From contig NZ_POVL01000050.1 of NCBI RefSeq assembly GCF_002939185.1, positions 1 to 34,747 on the forward strand: DNA of 34,747 nt. The letters run 5' to 3'. The notes beneath the pieces were generated by a model that did not search any database, was not told where the DNA came from, and worked only from the letters and a program-made list of their open reading frames with translations. This stretch comes from Enterobacter sichuanensis. Its GTDB lineage: Bacteria; Pseudomonadota; Gammaproteobacteria; Enterobacterales; Enterobacteriaceae. Shown in pieces: positions 1 through 8,539 of the stretch; the stretch's first letter is position 1; every line of letters starts with the position of its first letter. The translations under genes and the position numbers were made by a program.

Positions 1-22
1 CCCACAGGGAGAGGGAGAAAAC
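1..22. repeat. Partial intergenic palindromic repeat at the left edge
   Basis: The first 22 bases read CCCACAGGGAGAGGG followed by AGAAAAC. This matches, from memory, one half of a dispersed intergenic palindrome common in Enterobacter and Klebsiella genomes, whose other arm (CCCTCTCCC) would lie just outside the window. It sits 12 bp beyond the uvrB stop codon, a usual place for such elements. Only half is visible, so the assignment is tentative. Confidence 0.45.
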
Positions 23-34
23 ACGCCGCTTTAA

Positions 35-2050
35 CTAAGATGCGGCGATGAAAAGATCCCGCAGCTGATGAAGCTGGTCGCGGATCTGCGCCGCCTCTTC
101 GAACTCCAGGTTCTGTGCGTGCTGCATCATCTGCGCTTCCAGCTCGTGGATTTTCTGCTGCAGCGCTTTCGGCGTCAGCGCGACGGTATCTTCTTCCACC
201 ACTGAACGCGCCTTGCCGCGGCCTTTCGCTTTGGTTTTGGCAATGTTCTGACCCAGCGCCAGAATATCCACCACCTTCTTGTTCAGCCCCTGCGGCGTAA
301 TGCCGTGCTCTTCGTTATAGCGCTGCTGTTTCTCGCGACGGCGCTCCGTTTCACCGATCGCTTTCGCCATCGACGGGGTGATTTTATCCCCGTACAGAAT
401 CGCTTTGCCGTTGACGTTACGCGCGGCGCGGCCTATGGTCTGGATCAGGGAGCGTTCAGAACGCAGGAAGCCCTCTTTATCGGCATCCAGAATCGCCACC
501 AGTGAGACTTCCGGCATATCCAGACCTTCCCGCAACAGGTTGATCCCCACCAGCACGTCAAACTCGCCCAGGCGCAGGTCGCGAATAATCTCCATGCGCT
601 CCACGGTATCGATATCCGAGTGCAGATAACGCACCTTCTCGCCGTGCTCTTCGAGATACTCGGTCAGATCTTCCGCCATACGTTTGGTGAGCGTGGTCAC
701 CAGCACACGCTCGTTGATGGCGGAACGGGCACGGATCTCGGAGAGCAGATCGTCCACCTGCGTCGCCACGGGACGCACCTCGATAACCGGGTCCAGCAGC
801 CCCGTCGGACGCACCACCTGGTCCACCACCTCATCGCCGGATTTCTCCAGCTCATAGTTGCCCGGGGTTGCCGAGACGTAGATGGTCTGCGGAGCCAGCG
901 CCTCAAACTCTTCAAACTTCATTGGACGGTTATCCAGCGCGGACGGCAGGCGGAATCCGTACTCCACCAGCGTCTCTTTGCGCGCCCGGTCACCGCGATA
1001 CATCCCGCCAATCTGCGGGATGGTGACGTGGGATTCGTCGATCACCAGCAGACCGTCGGCCGGAAGATAGTCAAACAGCGTCGGCGGTGGCTCACCCGGC
1101 CCGCGTCCGGAGAGGAAACGGGAGTAGTTTTCGATCCCGGAGCAGTAGCCCAGCTCGTTCATCATCTCCAGATCAAACTGGGTACGCTGGGTCAGTCGTT
1201 GCTCCTCCAGCAGCTTATTGTTCGCCAGAAGCACTTTACGGCGTTCTGCCAGCTCGACTTTGATCTCTTCCATCGCCTGCACAATACGCTCGCGTGGCGT
1301 CACATAGTGCGTTTTCGGGTAGATGGTATAGCGCTGAATGACTGACTCGATGTGGCCGGTCAGCGGGTCGAACAGCGAGAGGCGCTCGACCTCTTCGTCA
1401 AACAGCTCCACGCGCAGCGCAATATCGTCAGATTCTGCCGGGAAGATATCAATCACTTCACCGCGAACGCGGAACGTTCCGCGCTGGAACGCCTGGTCAT
1501 TACGGGTGTACTGCAGCTCCGCCAGACGGCGCAAAATCGCGCGCTGATCGATGATCATCCCCTGGGTCAGGTGCAGCATCATTTTCAGGTAGAGGTCCGG
1601 ATCGCCCAGACCGTAGATAGCCGATACCGACGCCACGACCACCACATCGCGACGCTCCAGAAGCGCCTTCGTCGCCGACAGACGCATCTGCTCAATGTGT
1701 TCGTTTACCGAGGCATCTTTCTCAATGAACGTGTCAGAGCTCGGGACGTAGGCCTCAGGCTGGTAGTAATCGTAGTAGGAGACGAAATACTCCACGGCAT
1801 TATCCGGGAAGAACTCTTTCATTTCGCCGTAAAGCTGTGCGGCGAGGGTTTTATTGGGTGCCAGCACCATCGTGGGGCGCTGCAGATCGGCAATCACGTT
1901 GGCGATCGTGAACGTTTTGCCGGAGCCGGTTACCCCCAGCAGCGTCTGGTGTGCCAGCCCGTCTTCCAGCCCCTCTTCCAGACGGCGGATCGCCTCAGGC
2001 TGATCGCCAGATGGACGGAAAGCAGAATTCAATTTGAACGGTTTACTCAT
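35..2050 (-). CDS. uvrB: UvrABC nucleotide excision repair, damage-recognition subunit B
   Basis: UvrB is the DNA-loaded, helicase-like subunit of nucleotide excision repair: UvrA delivers it to a lesion, it verifies the damage and then recruits UvrC. The 671-residue protein is close to the 673 of E. coli UvrB and nearly identical along its length. Visible are Walker A GVTGSGKT (residues 39-46, Lys45), the Tyr-rich beta-hairpin ([12 protein letters not shown], about 93-104), the Walker-B-type DESH box, the helicase motif QTIGRAARN and a C-terminal UVR domain ([12 protein letters not shown]). The ATG at 2050 is chosen because it gives the conserved [12 protein letters not shown]-terminus; an in-frame TTG three codons upstream is less likely. 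A LexA box and a promoter lie upstream. The only length difference from E. coli is in the linker before the UVR domain. Confidence 0.98.
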   Translation of the reverse strand: MSKPFKLNSAFRPSGDQPEAIRRLEEGLEDGLAHQTLLGVTGSGKTFTIANVIADLQRPTMVLAPNKTLAAQLYGEMKEFFPDNAVEYFVSYYDYYQPEAYVPSSDTFIEKDASVNEHIEQMRLSATKALLERRDVVVVASVSAIYGLGDPDLYLKMMLHLTQGMIIDQRAILRRLAELQYTRNDQAFQRGTFRVRGEVIDIFPAESDDIALRVELFDEEVERLSLFDPLTGHIESVIQRYTIYPKTHYVTPRERIVQAMEEIKVELAERRKVLLANNKLLEEQRLTQRTQFDLEMMNELGYCSGIENYSRFLSGRGPGEPPPTLFDYLPADGLLVIDESHVTIPQIGGMYRGDRARKETLVEYGFRLPSALDNRPMKFEEFEALAPQTIYVSATPGNYELEKSGDEVVDQVVRPTGLLDPVIEVRPVATQVDDLLSEIRARSAINERVLVTTLTKRMAEDLTEYLEEHGEKVRYLHSDIDTVERMEIIRDLRLGEFDVLVGINLLREGLDMPEVSLVAILDADKEGFLRSERSLIQTIGRAARNVNGKAILYGDKITPSMAKAIGETERRREKQQRYNEEHGITPQGLNKKVVDILALGQNIAKTKAKGRGKARSVVEEDTVALTPKALQQKIHELEAQMMQHAQNLEFEEAAQIRDQLHQLRDLFIAAS

Positions 2051-2089
2051 GGGCGACAACCTGATGACATTATAAGCGGCAGGTGAGTA

Positions 2090-2118
2090 ATTTTACTCGT
2101 TGTTGCCAGGATTGCCAG
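2090..2118 (-). promoter_or_regulatory. uvrB proximal promoter
   Basis: On the minus strand, CTGGCA (2113-2118) and TAAAAT (2090-2095) are separated by 17 bp, about 40 bp before the uvrB ATG. The surrounding bases (CGAGTAAAATTAC) match the E. coli uvrB P2 promoter as I remember it. Confidence 0.65.
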
Positions 2119-2125
2119 TAAAAAA

Positions 2126-2145
2126 CACTGGATGAAAAACCAGTG
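2126..2145. promoter_or_regulatory. LexA (SOS) box of uvrB
   Basis: The sequence CACTGGATGAAAAACCAGTG has symmetric CTGG-N8-CCAG cores and sits where E. coli uvrB has its SOS box (ACTGGATAAAAAAACAGT on this strand). Each core departs from the CTGT/ACAG consensus at the fourth base, so binding may be somewhat weaker than consensus. It lies upstream of the proximal promoter and implies induction of uvrB by DNA damage. Confidence 0.75.
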
Positions 2146-2238
2146 GCATGTCAGGATATTTAGCATAGCGCCTGAATGATTAGCGCGATAGCGGCCAAAA
2201 TTTGGTCTGTGACAATATAAAACACCAGTCAGGTGAGG

Positions 2239-2247
2239 TTATCCCCA
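2239..2247 (+). promoter_or_regulatory. DnaA-box-like 9-mer
   Basis: TTATCCCCA differs from the DnaA box TTATNCACA at one position. It lies about 190 bp upstream of the uvrB start and 200 bp from a stronger inverted pair. A single imperfect 9-mer is weak evidence alone. Confidence 0.35.
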
Positions 2248-2447
2248 GAACTTTTTCTTTTTTAACATTTGTCAAGCCAGGTAATGATAGTTTTATGGCA
2301 ACGGGTGACACTTTCGTGACGGGAATTGCTTTTATCTAAGCAATTAAATTTTAAACGATATTTTCTAAAGCCGCGTTTCGCGTCAATTTGGGCGAAAGCC
2401 GCGTCTTCTCTCGCTTATCGCGTGTTTTCTAACTCTAATGCACATGG

Positions 2448-2470
2448 TTATCCACAGGAATAGTGGATAA
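2448..2470. promoter_or_regulatory. Inverted pair of DnaA boxes upstream of uvrB
   Basis: A perfect DnaA box TTATCCACA (2448-2456, plus strand) faces TTATCCACT (2462-2470, minus strand, one mismatch). Together they form an 8-bp inverted repeat, TTATCCAC-N7-GTGGATAA. DnaA binding in the region upstream of E. coli uvrB, near a distal promoter, is established, and this pair lies about 400 bp upstream of uvrB. A role in setting uvrB expression or in titrating DnaA is inferred. Confidence 0.65.
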
Positions 2471-2650
2471 CTGCTTCCAGCCCATACAGACTGGCGCTCG
2501 GCAAATTCCCGGATTTTCCCACGAGACGGCAGGAAAAAATTTTTATAGCTATTTTTTGATGATTAACAGTTGTCTCATTCATAACCAATCGATGAGATAT
2601 AGCTCACAATTTCATCATTCTTGTTCCTGCACCACAACTCACCACCGCCG

Positions 2651-2665
2651 GCACCGTTGATGTGC
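2651..2665. promoter_or_regulatory. NtrC-type enhancer site upstream of the ABC gene
   Basis: GCAC-CGTTGAT-GTGC matches the NtrC core (GCAC-N7-GTGC) exactly. Its centre is about 109 bp upstream of the start predicted from the sigma-54 promoter, a distance like that of the glnA enhancers. A further half site, TGCACC (2628-2633), lies 22 bp upstream, about two helical turns away. Confidence 0.65.
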
Positions 2666-2707
2666 ACTCCCCCGCTTTTTTCACCTTCCTCCTGTGACGT
2701 AGTCCTA

Positions 2708-2723
2708 AAAAAGGCGCCTTTTT
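2708..2723. repeat. Perfect 16-bp palindrome between enhancer and promoter
   Basis: Five A, GGCGCC and five T form a perfect palindrome without a spacer. As RNA it could act as a short hairpin terminator in either direction, for example shielding the ABC gene from upstream read-through. The stem is short and the role uncertain. Confidence 0.4.
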
Positions 2724-2740
2724 AAACATATTCAGCTTTC

Positions 2741-2756
2741 TGGCAGGGGTTTTGCA
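2741..2756 (+). promoter_or_regulatory. Sigma-54 (RpoN) promoter of the ABC gene
   Basis: TGGCAGGGGTTTTGCA matches the -24/-12 consensus (TGGCACG-N4-TTGCW) at all but one defined position. The essential GG (2742-2743) and GC (2754-2755) are spaced by exactly 10 bp. Transcription would start near 2767, leaving a leader of about 35 bases before the ATG at 2803. Confidence 0.75.
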
Positions 2757-2802
2757 CAATCAACATCGAGCCTCACCTACACACATTTTTAAGGAGAGAA
2801 AG

Positions 2803-3525
2803 ATGTTGAGTCTGCGAGCAGTGAACCAGTTTTACGGAAGCCAACATACGCTATGGAACGTGGATTTAGATTTTCCGCAAGGGGTGTGTACGGGCGTCGT
2901 AGGTCTGCCTGGAATGGGGAAAACCACCCTGATGAATTGCATCGCCGGGAAAGTGCCCGTGGAAAGCGGCACCATCATCTGGCATGAAGCGGGCGCGCCG
3001 CCACGTGATTTGCTGAGCCCGGCGCCAGAACAGCGTTCAGGGCCGGGAATTGGCTATGTCCCGCAGGACAGGCGCATCTTCTCCCAGTTAACGATTGAGG
3101 AGAATCTGCATATCGCTATGCGGGCGATGGGGAGGCCCGATCCGCAAGCGAAAAGCGAGGTATACGATCTGTTACCCGAACTCTACCCGTTACGCCAGAC
3201 CCGGGCCAACGCCCTTTCGCCAGACGACCAGTACCAGCTGGCTCTGGCCAATGCGCTGGTAACCCGTCCGCGGATGCTGATTCTCGATGAGCCGATGCAT
3301 GGCGCCGGTCACGGTTTTGCGCATAAGCTGGCACAACTGCTGGTACGCCTGAACCGTGAACTGGGCATGACGGTGCTGCTGGCTGAGCAACGGCTGTCGT
3401 TTATTCGCCGGGTCGCGGAACGTTTTTGTATGCTGTATCGCGGGCGTAACGTGGCCCAGGGCCACGTTAACGAACTGGACGATGAGCTTATCGCCCACTG
3501 GATGTCGCTGGAAGCAAGGCGCTGA
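2803..3525 (+). CDS. Orphan UrtE/LivF-like ABC transporter ATPase with degenerate signature
   Basis: This 240-residue protein resembles the UrtE/LivF branch of ABC ATPases, which power urea or branched-chain amino acid uptake. Visible are Walker A GLPGMGKT (34-41), the Q-loop in GYVPQ (Gln88) followed by the family-typical IF.QLT.EENL, Walker B LILDEP (159-164) and LLAEQ (192-196), where Gln replaces the switch His as in LivF/UrtE. The signature LSGGQ is replaced by LSPDD (138-142), and the usual D-loop by HGAGHG (166-171). The start is the ATG eight bases after AAGGAG; an upstream ATG at 2752 lies within the sigma-54 promoter. No permease or binding-protein gene is nearby. Its last 38 bp overlap bioD on the other strand. 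The substrate is unknown; it may join UrtABCD-like partners elsewhere or be non-transporting. Confidence 0.8.
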   Translation: MLSLRAVNQFYGSQHTLWNVDLDFPQGVCTGVVGLPGMGKTTLMNCIAGKVPVESGTIIWHEAGAPPRDLLSPAPEQRSGPGIGYVPQDRRIFSQLTIEENLHIAMRAMGRPDPQAKSEVYDLLPELYPLRQTRANALSPDDQYQLALANALVTRPRMLILDEPMHGAGHGFAHKLAQLLVRLNRELGMTVLLAEQRLSFIRRVAERFCMLYRGRNVAQGHVNELDDELIAHWMSLEARR

Positions 3526-4189
3526 GGTCAAGATAGTGCCCGGTTTCGGCCCGTTCGGCCTCGTCCGCAAGCCACGGGATCTCTCCGAGGAAAGGGGCTG
3601 GCAAAACGCGCTTAAGCGTCGCCAGATACTCCTGATGCCGCTTGCCCGGGGCAACCACGTCGTTGGCGATCCAGCCCGCCAGACGCAGCCCCGCCTGCGA
3701 AACGGCCTGCGCGGTCAACATCGCATGGTTAATACAGCCGAGCTTGACCCCCACCACCAGGATGACCGGGAGCTGCTCGCGCTGCACCCAGTCAGCAAAC
3801 GTCTGGTCCTGCGAGAGTGGCGTAAACCAGCCGCCGGCCCCCTCCACCAGCACCCAGTCCGCCTGGCGTTCCAGCGACCGTAATCCGGCTGAAAGCACGT
3901 CAAAATCAATCGGGCGGCCTTCATCGGCGCTGATGATGTGCGGCGACGTCGGCTCGGCAAAGGTATACGGATTCACCGCGGAATAGGTGAGCTCAAGGGT
4001 GCTGTTCCGCTGGAGCGCCAGCGCGTCGGTATTGCGCAGACCTTCTGCGGTCATCTCGCTGCCGGAAGCGACCGGCTTATACCCGGCAGTGTTTTTTCCC
4101 AGCCGTCGCGCCGCCTGCAGCAGCGCAGCGCTGGCCACCGTTTTCCCCACTTCCGTATCCGTTCCGGTGACAAAGTAGCGTTCAGTCAC
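3488..4189 (-). CDS. bioD: Dethiobiotin synthetase
   Basis: BioD closes the ureido ring of dethiobiotin from 7,8-diaminopelargonate, CO2 and ATP, the third step from pimeloyl-ACP after BioF and BioA. The protein aligns with E. coli BioD throughout: P-loop GTDTEVGKT (9-17), [20 protein letters not shown] and the nucleotide-base-binding ND. The GTG at 4189 is preferred because it gives the conserved TERYFVTG N-terminus and couples to bioC (GTGACTGA contains the bioC stop); an in-frame ATG at 4204 lacks a better ribosome site. It has 233 residues against 225 in E. coli. Most of the excess is a C-terminal tail, PATSSGR, encoded inside the overlap with the convergent ABC gene. It is last in bioBFCD. 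Confidence 0.96.
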   Translation of the reverse strand: MTERYFVTGTDTEVGKTVASAALLQAARRLGKNTAGYKPVASGSEMTAEGLRNTDALALQRNSTLELTYSAVNPYTFAEPTSPHIISADEGRPIDFDVLSAGLRSLERQADWVLVEGAGGWFTPLSQDQTFADWVQREQLPVILVVGVKLGCINHAMLTAQAVSQAGLRLAGWIANDVVAPGKRHQEYLATLKRVLPAPFLGEIPWLADEAERAETGHYLDLSALLPATSSGR

Positions 4190-4937
4190 GTTCGATAATC
4201 CCATGAAAAAGTTGATAAGAGAGCGGGAAATGTCCCCGCTCCTGCGGCCAGGCCAGCTCCAGGCGCTGCAACTGACCCCGGGTGAGCAGTTTTTTCTCGC
4301 GTCCGGTGTGCAGATGCGTGGCGCCAATCCCTTTTAGCGAGCGCATGGCACTGAGCGCGTCGCTGAAATGGAGGGTGATGGTCTGCACCTGACCCTGATA
4401 GCGCCAGCCAGCCAGCGCCTGCGTGACCTGTTCGTGCGGTAAAAACCGGTTAGCGTGCGGCTGTTCATCTACCGCCTGCCAGGCCTGGTTGAGCTCCGGT
4501 AACGAGCTTTCCAGCAGCGTGGTAAACGCGACTCTCCCACCCGGACGCGCCACGCGGTAAAGCTCGCTTAAGGCCTGCGGCAGGCTGCTGCACCATTGCA
4601 CGGCCAGATGGCTCCAGACCAGGTCGAATTGCGCGTCTGCCAGCGGGATCGCTTCGATATCCGCCACCAGATAGTGATGCGCGGCCTGCTGCTGCCGTGC
4701 CTCGGCAAGCATGTCAGGAGAGAGGTCGATGGCCGTCACCTGGCTTCCTGTTTCGCGCCAGTAGCGGCTATTTCCGCCGGGACCGCACCCGGCGTCCAGC
4801 ACCTGGCTAAAGCACGTTTCGCCGAGCAACGCCAGCAGCCCCTCAGCGCTCTGACGCTGAAGTTCATCATGCTGTGAGTAGCTGCGCGCGGCCCGGCCAA
4901 AGGCCGCCGCAATGGCCTGTTTATTGACTGGCGACAT
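4182..4937 (-). CDS. bioC: Malonyl-ACP O-methyltransferase, biotin synthesis
   Basis: BioC methylates the free carboxyl of malonyl-ACP with SAM, so fatty acid synthesis can extend it to pimeloyl-ACP methyl ester. The protein has 251 residues, as in E. coli. It shows the SAM-binding motif LDAGCGPGG (about 52-60), the acidic loop AIDLSPDML and the conserved [15 protein letters not shown]. The ATG at 4937 is chosen because it gives the family N-terminus ([15 protein letters not shown]); eight in-frame codons upstream are not conserved. It overlaps the end of bioF by 17 bp and the bioD start by 8 bp, indicating translational coupling. The pimeloyl-ester hydrolase BioH is not in this window. Confidence 0.96.
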   Translation of the reverse strand: MSPVNKQAIAAAFGRAARSYSQHDELQRQSAEGLLALLGETCFSQVLDAGCGPGGNSRYWRETGSQVTAIDLSPDMLAEARQQQAAHHYLVADIEAIPLADAQFDLVWSHLAVQWCSSLPQALSELYRVARPGGRVAFTTLLESSLPELNQAWQAVDEQPHANRFLPHEQVTQALAGWRYQGQVQTITLHFSDALSAMRSLKGIGATHLHTGREKKLLTRGQLQRLELAWPQERGHFPLSYQLFHGIIERD

Positions 4938-6078
4938 GCAACGCCTCCAGAAGGGCATCAATATCGTCGGCTTCGTGTGCCGCGGTCAGCGTGAGGCGCA
5001 GTCGGGCGGTACCCGGCGGCACGGTGGGCGGACGGATGGCCGTGACCCACATCCCCCGCTCGCGCAGCGTATGCGCCAGCGTGAGCGCCAGGCTGTTTTC
5101 ACCGACGATTACCGGCTGGATTGCGCTCTGCGATTCGGTACTCCGGAAGGGAAGCCGATCCAGACCCTGGCGAAAACGCCGGATGTGTTCCGCCAGACGA
5201 GCCCGGCGTTCACGGCCTTCGGCGCTGCGAATCACCCGCACAGACGCAGACAGCGCCACCGCCTGCGCGGGGGGCATACTGGTGCTGTAGATCAGATGCC
5301 GGGCAAACTGCAGCAGATAGTCGGCGACGGATTCGCTGCACAGCACAGCCGCCCCGCTCACGCCAAAACCTTTGCCGAAGGTGACAATCAGCAGTTCCGG
5401 CTTCACCTGCTGCTGATGGGCGCTACCGCGACCCTCGTCGCCCATCACGCCAATGCCGTGGGCATCATCCACCAGCAGCCAGGCGTTTTGCCGTTTTGCC
5501 GCGTCATGCAGCGCGGCAAGCGGCGCGCTGTCGCCATCCATGCTGAACACCCCTTCCGTGACCACCAGCTGTTGCCCGTCACAGGGTTTACCCAGCAGCG
5601 CGGCGAGTTGTCCCGCGTCGTTATGCGCAAAGCGACGCAGCTGCGCCGGGCTTAAATGTGCCGCCTCCAGCAGGGAGGCATGGCTTAAGCGGTCGGCGAC
5701 AATGCGGTCATTCTTCCCCATCAGCGCGGTAATGACGGCCTGATTGGCCGCGAAACCCGAGATAAACAGCAGCGCGCGCGGGTAGCCCAGCCAGTCGGCA
5801 AGCGTCTCCTCCAGCGCCTGGTGCGCGGTGGTGTATCCGCTGACGTGTCCGGACCCGCCGCTGCCCACGCCATACTGCTCCGCGCCCTGTTGCCAGGCGC
5901 GGATGATGGCCGGATGCTGGCTCAGCCCGAGATAATCGTTGCTGGAGAAGTTACAAAACTGCCGGTTCTCACGGGTCAGAAAACGGCCTGCACCGTTTTC
6001 GACAACCCTGCGTACGCGAAACGCATCTGCTGCCCGTCGCTCGTCGAGCGCAGAATGGATACGTGCCTCCCAGGTCAT
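4921..6078 (-). CDS. bioF: 8-amino-7-oxononanoate synthase
   Basis: BioF is a PLP enzyme that condenses pimeloyl-ACP with L-alanine to give 8-amino-7-oxononanoate, with loss of CO2. It has 385 residues against 384 in E. coli. Key landmarks are the glycine-rich [11 protein letters not shown] (72-82), the PLP-contacting VDDAHG (203-208) and the Schiff-base lysine in [10 protein letters not shown] (Lys236). The ATG start overlaps the bioB stop as ATGA (6075-6078), so the two are translationally coupled. It is the second gene of bioBFCD. Confidence 0.97.
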   Translation of the reverse strand: MTWEARIHSALDERRAADAFRVRRVVENGAGRFLTRENRQFCNFSSNDYLGLSQHPAIIRAWQQGAEQYGVGSGGSGHVSGYTTAHQALEETLADWLGYPRALLFISGFAANQAVITALMGKNDRIVADRLSHASLLEAAHLSPAQLRRFAHNDAGQLAALLGKPCDGQQLVVTEGVFSMDGDSAPLAALHDAAKRQNAWLLVDDAHGIGVMGDEGRGSAHQQQVKPELLIVTFGKGFGVSGAAVLCSESVADYLLQFARHLIYSTSMPPAQAVALSASVRVIRSAEGRERRARLAEHIRRFRQGLDRLPFRSTESQSAIQPVIVGENSLALTLAHTLRERGMWVTAIRPPTVPPGTARLRLTLTAAHEADDIDALLEALHVASQ

Positions 6079-7115
6079 ACCGCTGCCGCGTTGTAGAACT
6101 GGTCGGTGTCGGCGTTAATAATCTGCTGCTCCAGCTGCTGCTGTTGCTCGTTATCCCCCGCCAGCACCTCGGTCTGGTGCGGGTTCAGCCCCAGCTTGCG
6201 GAACAGCTGAACGTCTTTGTCCTCTTCCGGGTTCGGCGTGGTCAGCAGCTTGCAGCCGTAGAAGATGGAGTTGGCCCCGGCCATAAAGCACATTGCCTGG
6301 GTCTGCTCGTTCATCTGCTCACGACCGGCAGAGAGGCGCACATAAGAGGTCGGCATCATGATGCGCGCTACCGCGATGGTGCGGATAAAATCAAACGCAT
6401 CCACATCCTCGTTATCCGCCAGCGGTGTGCCTTTCACCTTCACCAGCATGTTGATCGGCACGCTTTCCGGTGGCGTCGGCAGGTTCGCCAGCTGCAGCAG
6501 CAGACCGGCGCGATCTTTCACCGTCTCACCCAGGCCCACGATGCCGCCCGAGCACACTTTGATCCCCGCTTCACGCACTTTATCAAGCGTGTCCAGACGC
6601 TCCTGATAAGTACGGGTGGTGATGATATTGCCGTAAAACTCCGGCGAGGTGTCGAGGTTATGGTTGTAGTAGTCCAGCCCTGCCGCCGAGAGGCGCTGCG
6701 CCTGCTCTTCGTTCAGCGTGCCCAGCGTCATACAGGCTTCGAGGCCCATCTCTTTCACGCCCTTCACCATCTGCTCCAGATACGGCATGTCGCGGTCGTG
6801 CGGGTTCTTCCACGCCGCGCCCATGCAGAAACGGGTCGACCCGGCGTTTTTCGCCTTACGGGCGGAGTCGAGCACCTGCTCAACCTCCATCAGCCGTTCG
6901 GATTCAAGGCCCGTTTTATAGCGTGCGCTCTGCGGGCAATATTTGCAGTCTTCCGGGCAGGCGCCGGTCTTGATGGACAGCAGCGTGCTGACCTGAACAT
7001 GGCGCGGATCGAAGTGCTGACGATGCACCTGTTGGGCTTCGAACATTAGCTCAAGGAAAGGTTTGTTGAATAATTCAGTGACTTGCGACATCGTCCAGCG
7101 TGCGTGGTGAGCCAT
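6075..7115 (-). CDS. bioB: Biotin synthase
   Basis: BioB is the radical-SAM enzyme that inserts sulfur into dethiobiotin to form biotin. It has 346 residues, the same as E. coli. The SAM [4Fe-4S] motif is CPEDCKYC (53-60). Other conserved parts include [13 protein letters not shown], the [13 protein letters not shown] strand that contains a ligand of the [2Fe-2S] sulfur donor region, and [11 protein letters not shown] with the conserved Arg. It is first in the leftward bioBFCD operon, and its start is 46 bp from the edge of the shared BirA operator. The C-terminal end is polar and variable, as usual. Confidence 0.98.
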   Translation of the reverse strand: MAHHARWTMSQVTELFNKPFLELMFEAQQVHRQHFDPRHVQVSTLLSIKTGACPEDCKYCPQSARYKTGLESERLMEVEQVLDSARKAKNAGSTRFCMGAAWKNPHDRDMPYLEQMVKGVKEMGLEACMTLGTLNEEQAQRLSAAGLDYYNHNLDTSPEFYGNIITTRTYQERLDTLDKVREAGIKVCSGGIVGLGETVKDRAGLLLQLANLPTPPESVPINMLVKVKGTPLADNEDVDAFDFIRTIAVARIMMPTSYVRLSAGREQMNEQTQAMCFMAGANSIFYGCKLLTTPNPEEDKDVQLFRKLGLNPHQTEVLAGDNEQQQQLEQQIINADTDQFYNAAAV

Positions 7116-7160
7116 GGGGCTTCTCCAAAGGGTTTTGTTAATTTTCGGTTCGGTTTATAC

Positions 7161-7194
7161 TCGTAAACCTAAAACTTTTCAAAATGGTTTACAA
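7161..7194. promoter_or_regulatory. BirA operator and divergent bioA/bioB promoters
   Basis: The arms TCGTAAACC (7161-7169) and GGTTTACAA (7186-7194) are separated by 16 bp, as in the BirA consensus TTGTAAACC-N16-GGTTTACAA, with one mismatch. Within it, the leftward bioB promoter reads TTGTAA (-35, 7189-7194) and TAGGTT (-10, 7166-7171) with 17 bp between. The biotinyl-AMP-BirA complex would therefore block bioBFCD and bioA together. Confidence 0.92.
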
Positions 7195-7201
7195 GTCGAT
7201 T

Positions 7202-8491
7202 ATGACCCAGGACGATCTCACCTTCGACACGCAGCATATCTGGCACCCTTACACCTCGATGGCCCGCCCGCTACCCGTCTATCCGGTCGCCTCCGCCCAC
7301 GGCTGCGAGCTGCATCTCGCCAGCGGCGAGCCGCTGATTGACGGGATGTCCTCCTGGTGGGCGGCCATTCATGGGTATAACCACCCGCGCCTGAATGCGG
7401 CGATGAAAGCGCAGATTGACCAGATGTCGCACGTAATGTTTGGCGGGATCACCCATCAGCCTGCGGTGGATTTATGTCGTCGGCTGGTGGCGATGACTCC
7501 TGACGCGCTGGAGTGCGTATTCCTTGCTGATTCCGGCTCCGTGGCGGTGGAAGTGGCGATGAAAATGGCGCTGCAGTACTGGCATGCCAGAGGGGAGTCC
7601 CGTCAGCGGTTCCTCACCTTCCGCAACGGCTATCACGGGGATACCTTCGGGGCGATGTCGGTCTGCGATCCGGATAACTCCATGCACAGCCTGTGGAAAG
7701 GGTATCTGCCGGAAAACCTGTTTGCCCCGGCCCCGCAGAGCCGTTTCGACGGCGAGTGGAACGAGATGGACATGGTCGGCTTCGCGCGGCTGATGGCCGC
7801 CCACCGCCAGGAGATTGCCGCCGTTATTCTGGAGCCCGTTGTCCAGGGTGCAGGTGGAATGCGGATGTACCACCCGGAATGGCTGAAGCGTATTCGCAGG
7901 ATGTGCGACCGCGAGGGCATTTTGCTGATTGCCGATGAGATCGCCACCGGTTTTGGCCGCACGGGCAAGCTGTTTGCCTGCGAACATGCGGGTATCACTC
8001 CGGATATTCTGTGTCTGGGTAAAGCGCTTACCGGCGGCACGATGACGCTCTCCGCCACGCTCACGACCCGCCAGGTCGCCGACACCATCAGCGACGGCGA
8101 CGCGGGCTGCTTTATGCATGGCCCGACGTTTATGGGCAACCCGCTGGCCTGCGCGGTAGCGAGTGAAAGCCTTGCGATGCTGGAGAGCGGTGAGTGGCAA
8201 ACGCAGGTGGCGGCGATCGAAGCGCAGCTGAAAGAAGAGCTGAGCGCCGCCTCGGGAGCGAATTTCGTGGCGGACGTGCGTGTGCTGGGGGCCATCGGGG
8301 TGATTGAGACCACCCATCCGGTGAACATGGCGGCGCTGCAGCGCTTCTTCGTGGATCAGGGCGTTTGGGTACGCCCCTTCGGCAAGCTTATTTACCTGAT
8401 GCCGCCGTATATCATTACGCAGGAGCAGTTGCGTAAATTAACTGCCGCGGTCGTTACAGCCGTTAACAATCCCGCGCATTTCACGATTTAA
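7202..8491 (+). CDS. bioA: Adenosylmethionine-8-amino-7-oxononanoate aminotransferase
   Basis: BioA is a PLP enzyme that uses SAM as amino donor to convert 8-amino-7-oxononanoate to 7,8-diaminopelargonate, feeding BioD. The 429 residues equal E. coli BioA. Signatures are the substrate-site [13 protein letters not shown], the PLP phosphate-binding [13 protein letters not shown], the aspartate in [12 protein letters not shown] and the Schiff-base lysine in [10 protein letters not shown] (about 274). The ATG at 7202 gives the conserved MT.DDL.FD N-terminus and lies 8 bp after the operator; the in-frame ATG at 7184 is inside the operator and is rejected. It is transcribed away from bioB. Confidence 0.97.
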   Translation: MTQDDLTFDTQHIWHPYTSMARPLPVYPVASAHGCELHLASGEPLIDGMSSWWAAIHGYNHPRLNAAMKAQIDQMSHVMFGGITHQPAVDLCRRLVAMTPDALECVFLADSGSVAVEVAMKMALQYWHARGESRQRFLTFRNGYHGDTFGAMSVCDPDNSMHSLWKGYLPENLFAPAPQSRFDGEWNEMDMVGFARLMAAHRQEIAAVILEPVVQGAGGMRMYHPEWLKRIRRMCDREGILLIADEIATGFGRTGKLFACEHAGITPDILCLGKALTGGTMTLSATLTTRQVADTISDGDAGCFMHGPTFMGNPLACAVASESLAMLESGEWQTQVAAIEAQLKEELSAASGANFVADVRVLGAIGVIETTHPVNMAALQRFFVDQGVWVRPFGKLIYLMPPYIITQEQLRKLTAAVVTAVNNPAHFTI

Positions 8492-8539
8492 CCCCATGCG
8501 TTACACTTTCTGAACGAGTGAATCACGAGGGTAAACCGT

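Larger units (their letters stand above)
2051..2802. other. Intergenic region between uvrB and the orphan ABC gene
   Basis: This 752-bp stretch has no convincing coding sequence. On the uvrB side it holds a promoter, a LexA box and DnaA-like boxes. On the right it holds an NtrC-like site, a GGCGCC-centred palindrome and a sigma-54 promoter that drives the rightward ABC gene. Much of 2150-2450 is AT-rich with no motif I can name. A 66-codon frame at 2463-2660 has no ribosome binding site or recognisable product and is not called. Confidence 0.8.

Noticed and set aside
2051..2059. TTG start for uvrB three codons upstream
   Set aside because: The downstream ATG gives the conserved [12 protein letters not shown]-terminus.
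2463..2660. A 65-residue frame upstream of the ABC gene
   Set aside because: No ribosome binding site, Cys/His/Ser-rich noise-like translation, and it overlaps the DnaA pair and the NtrC site.
2752..2802. Upstream ATG for the ABC gene
   Set aside because: It lies inside the sigma-54 promoter, ahead of the predicted transcript start, while the ATG at 2803 has a good ribosome site.
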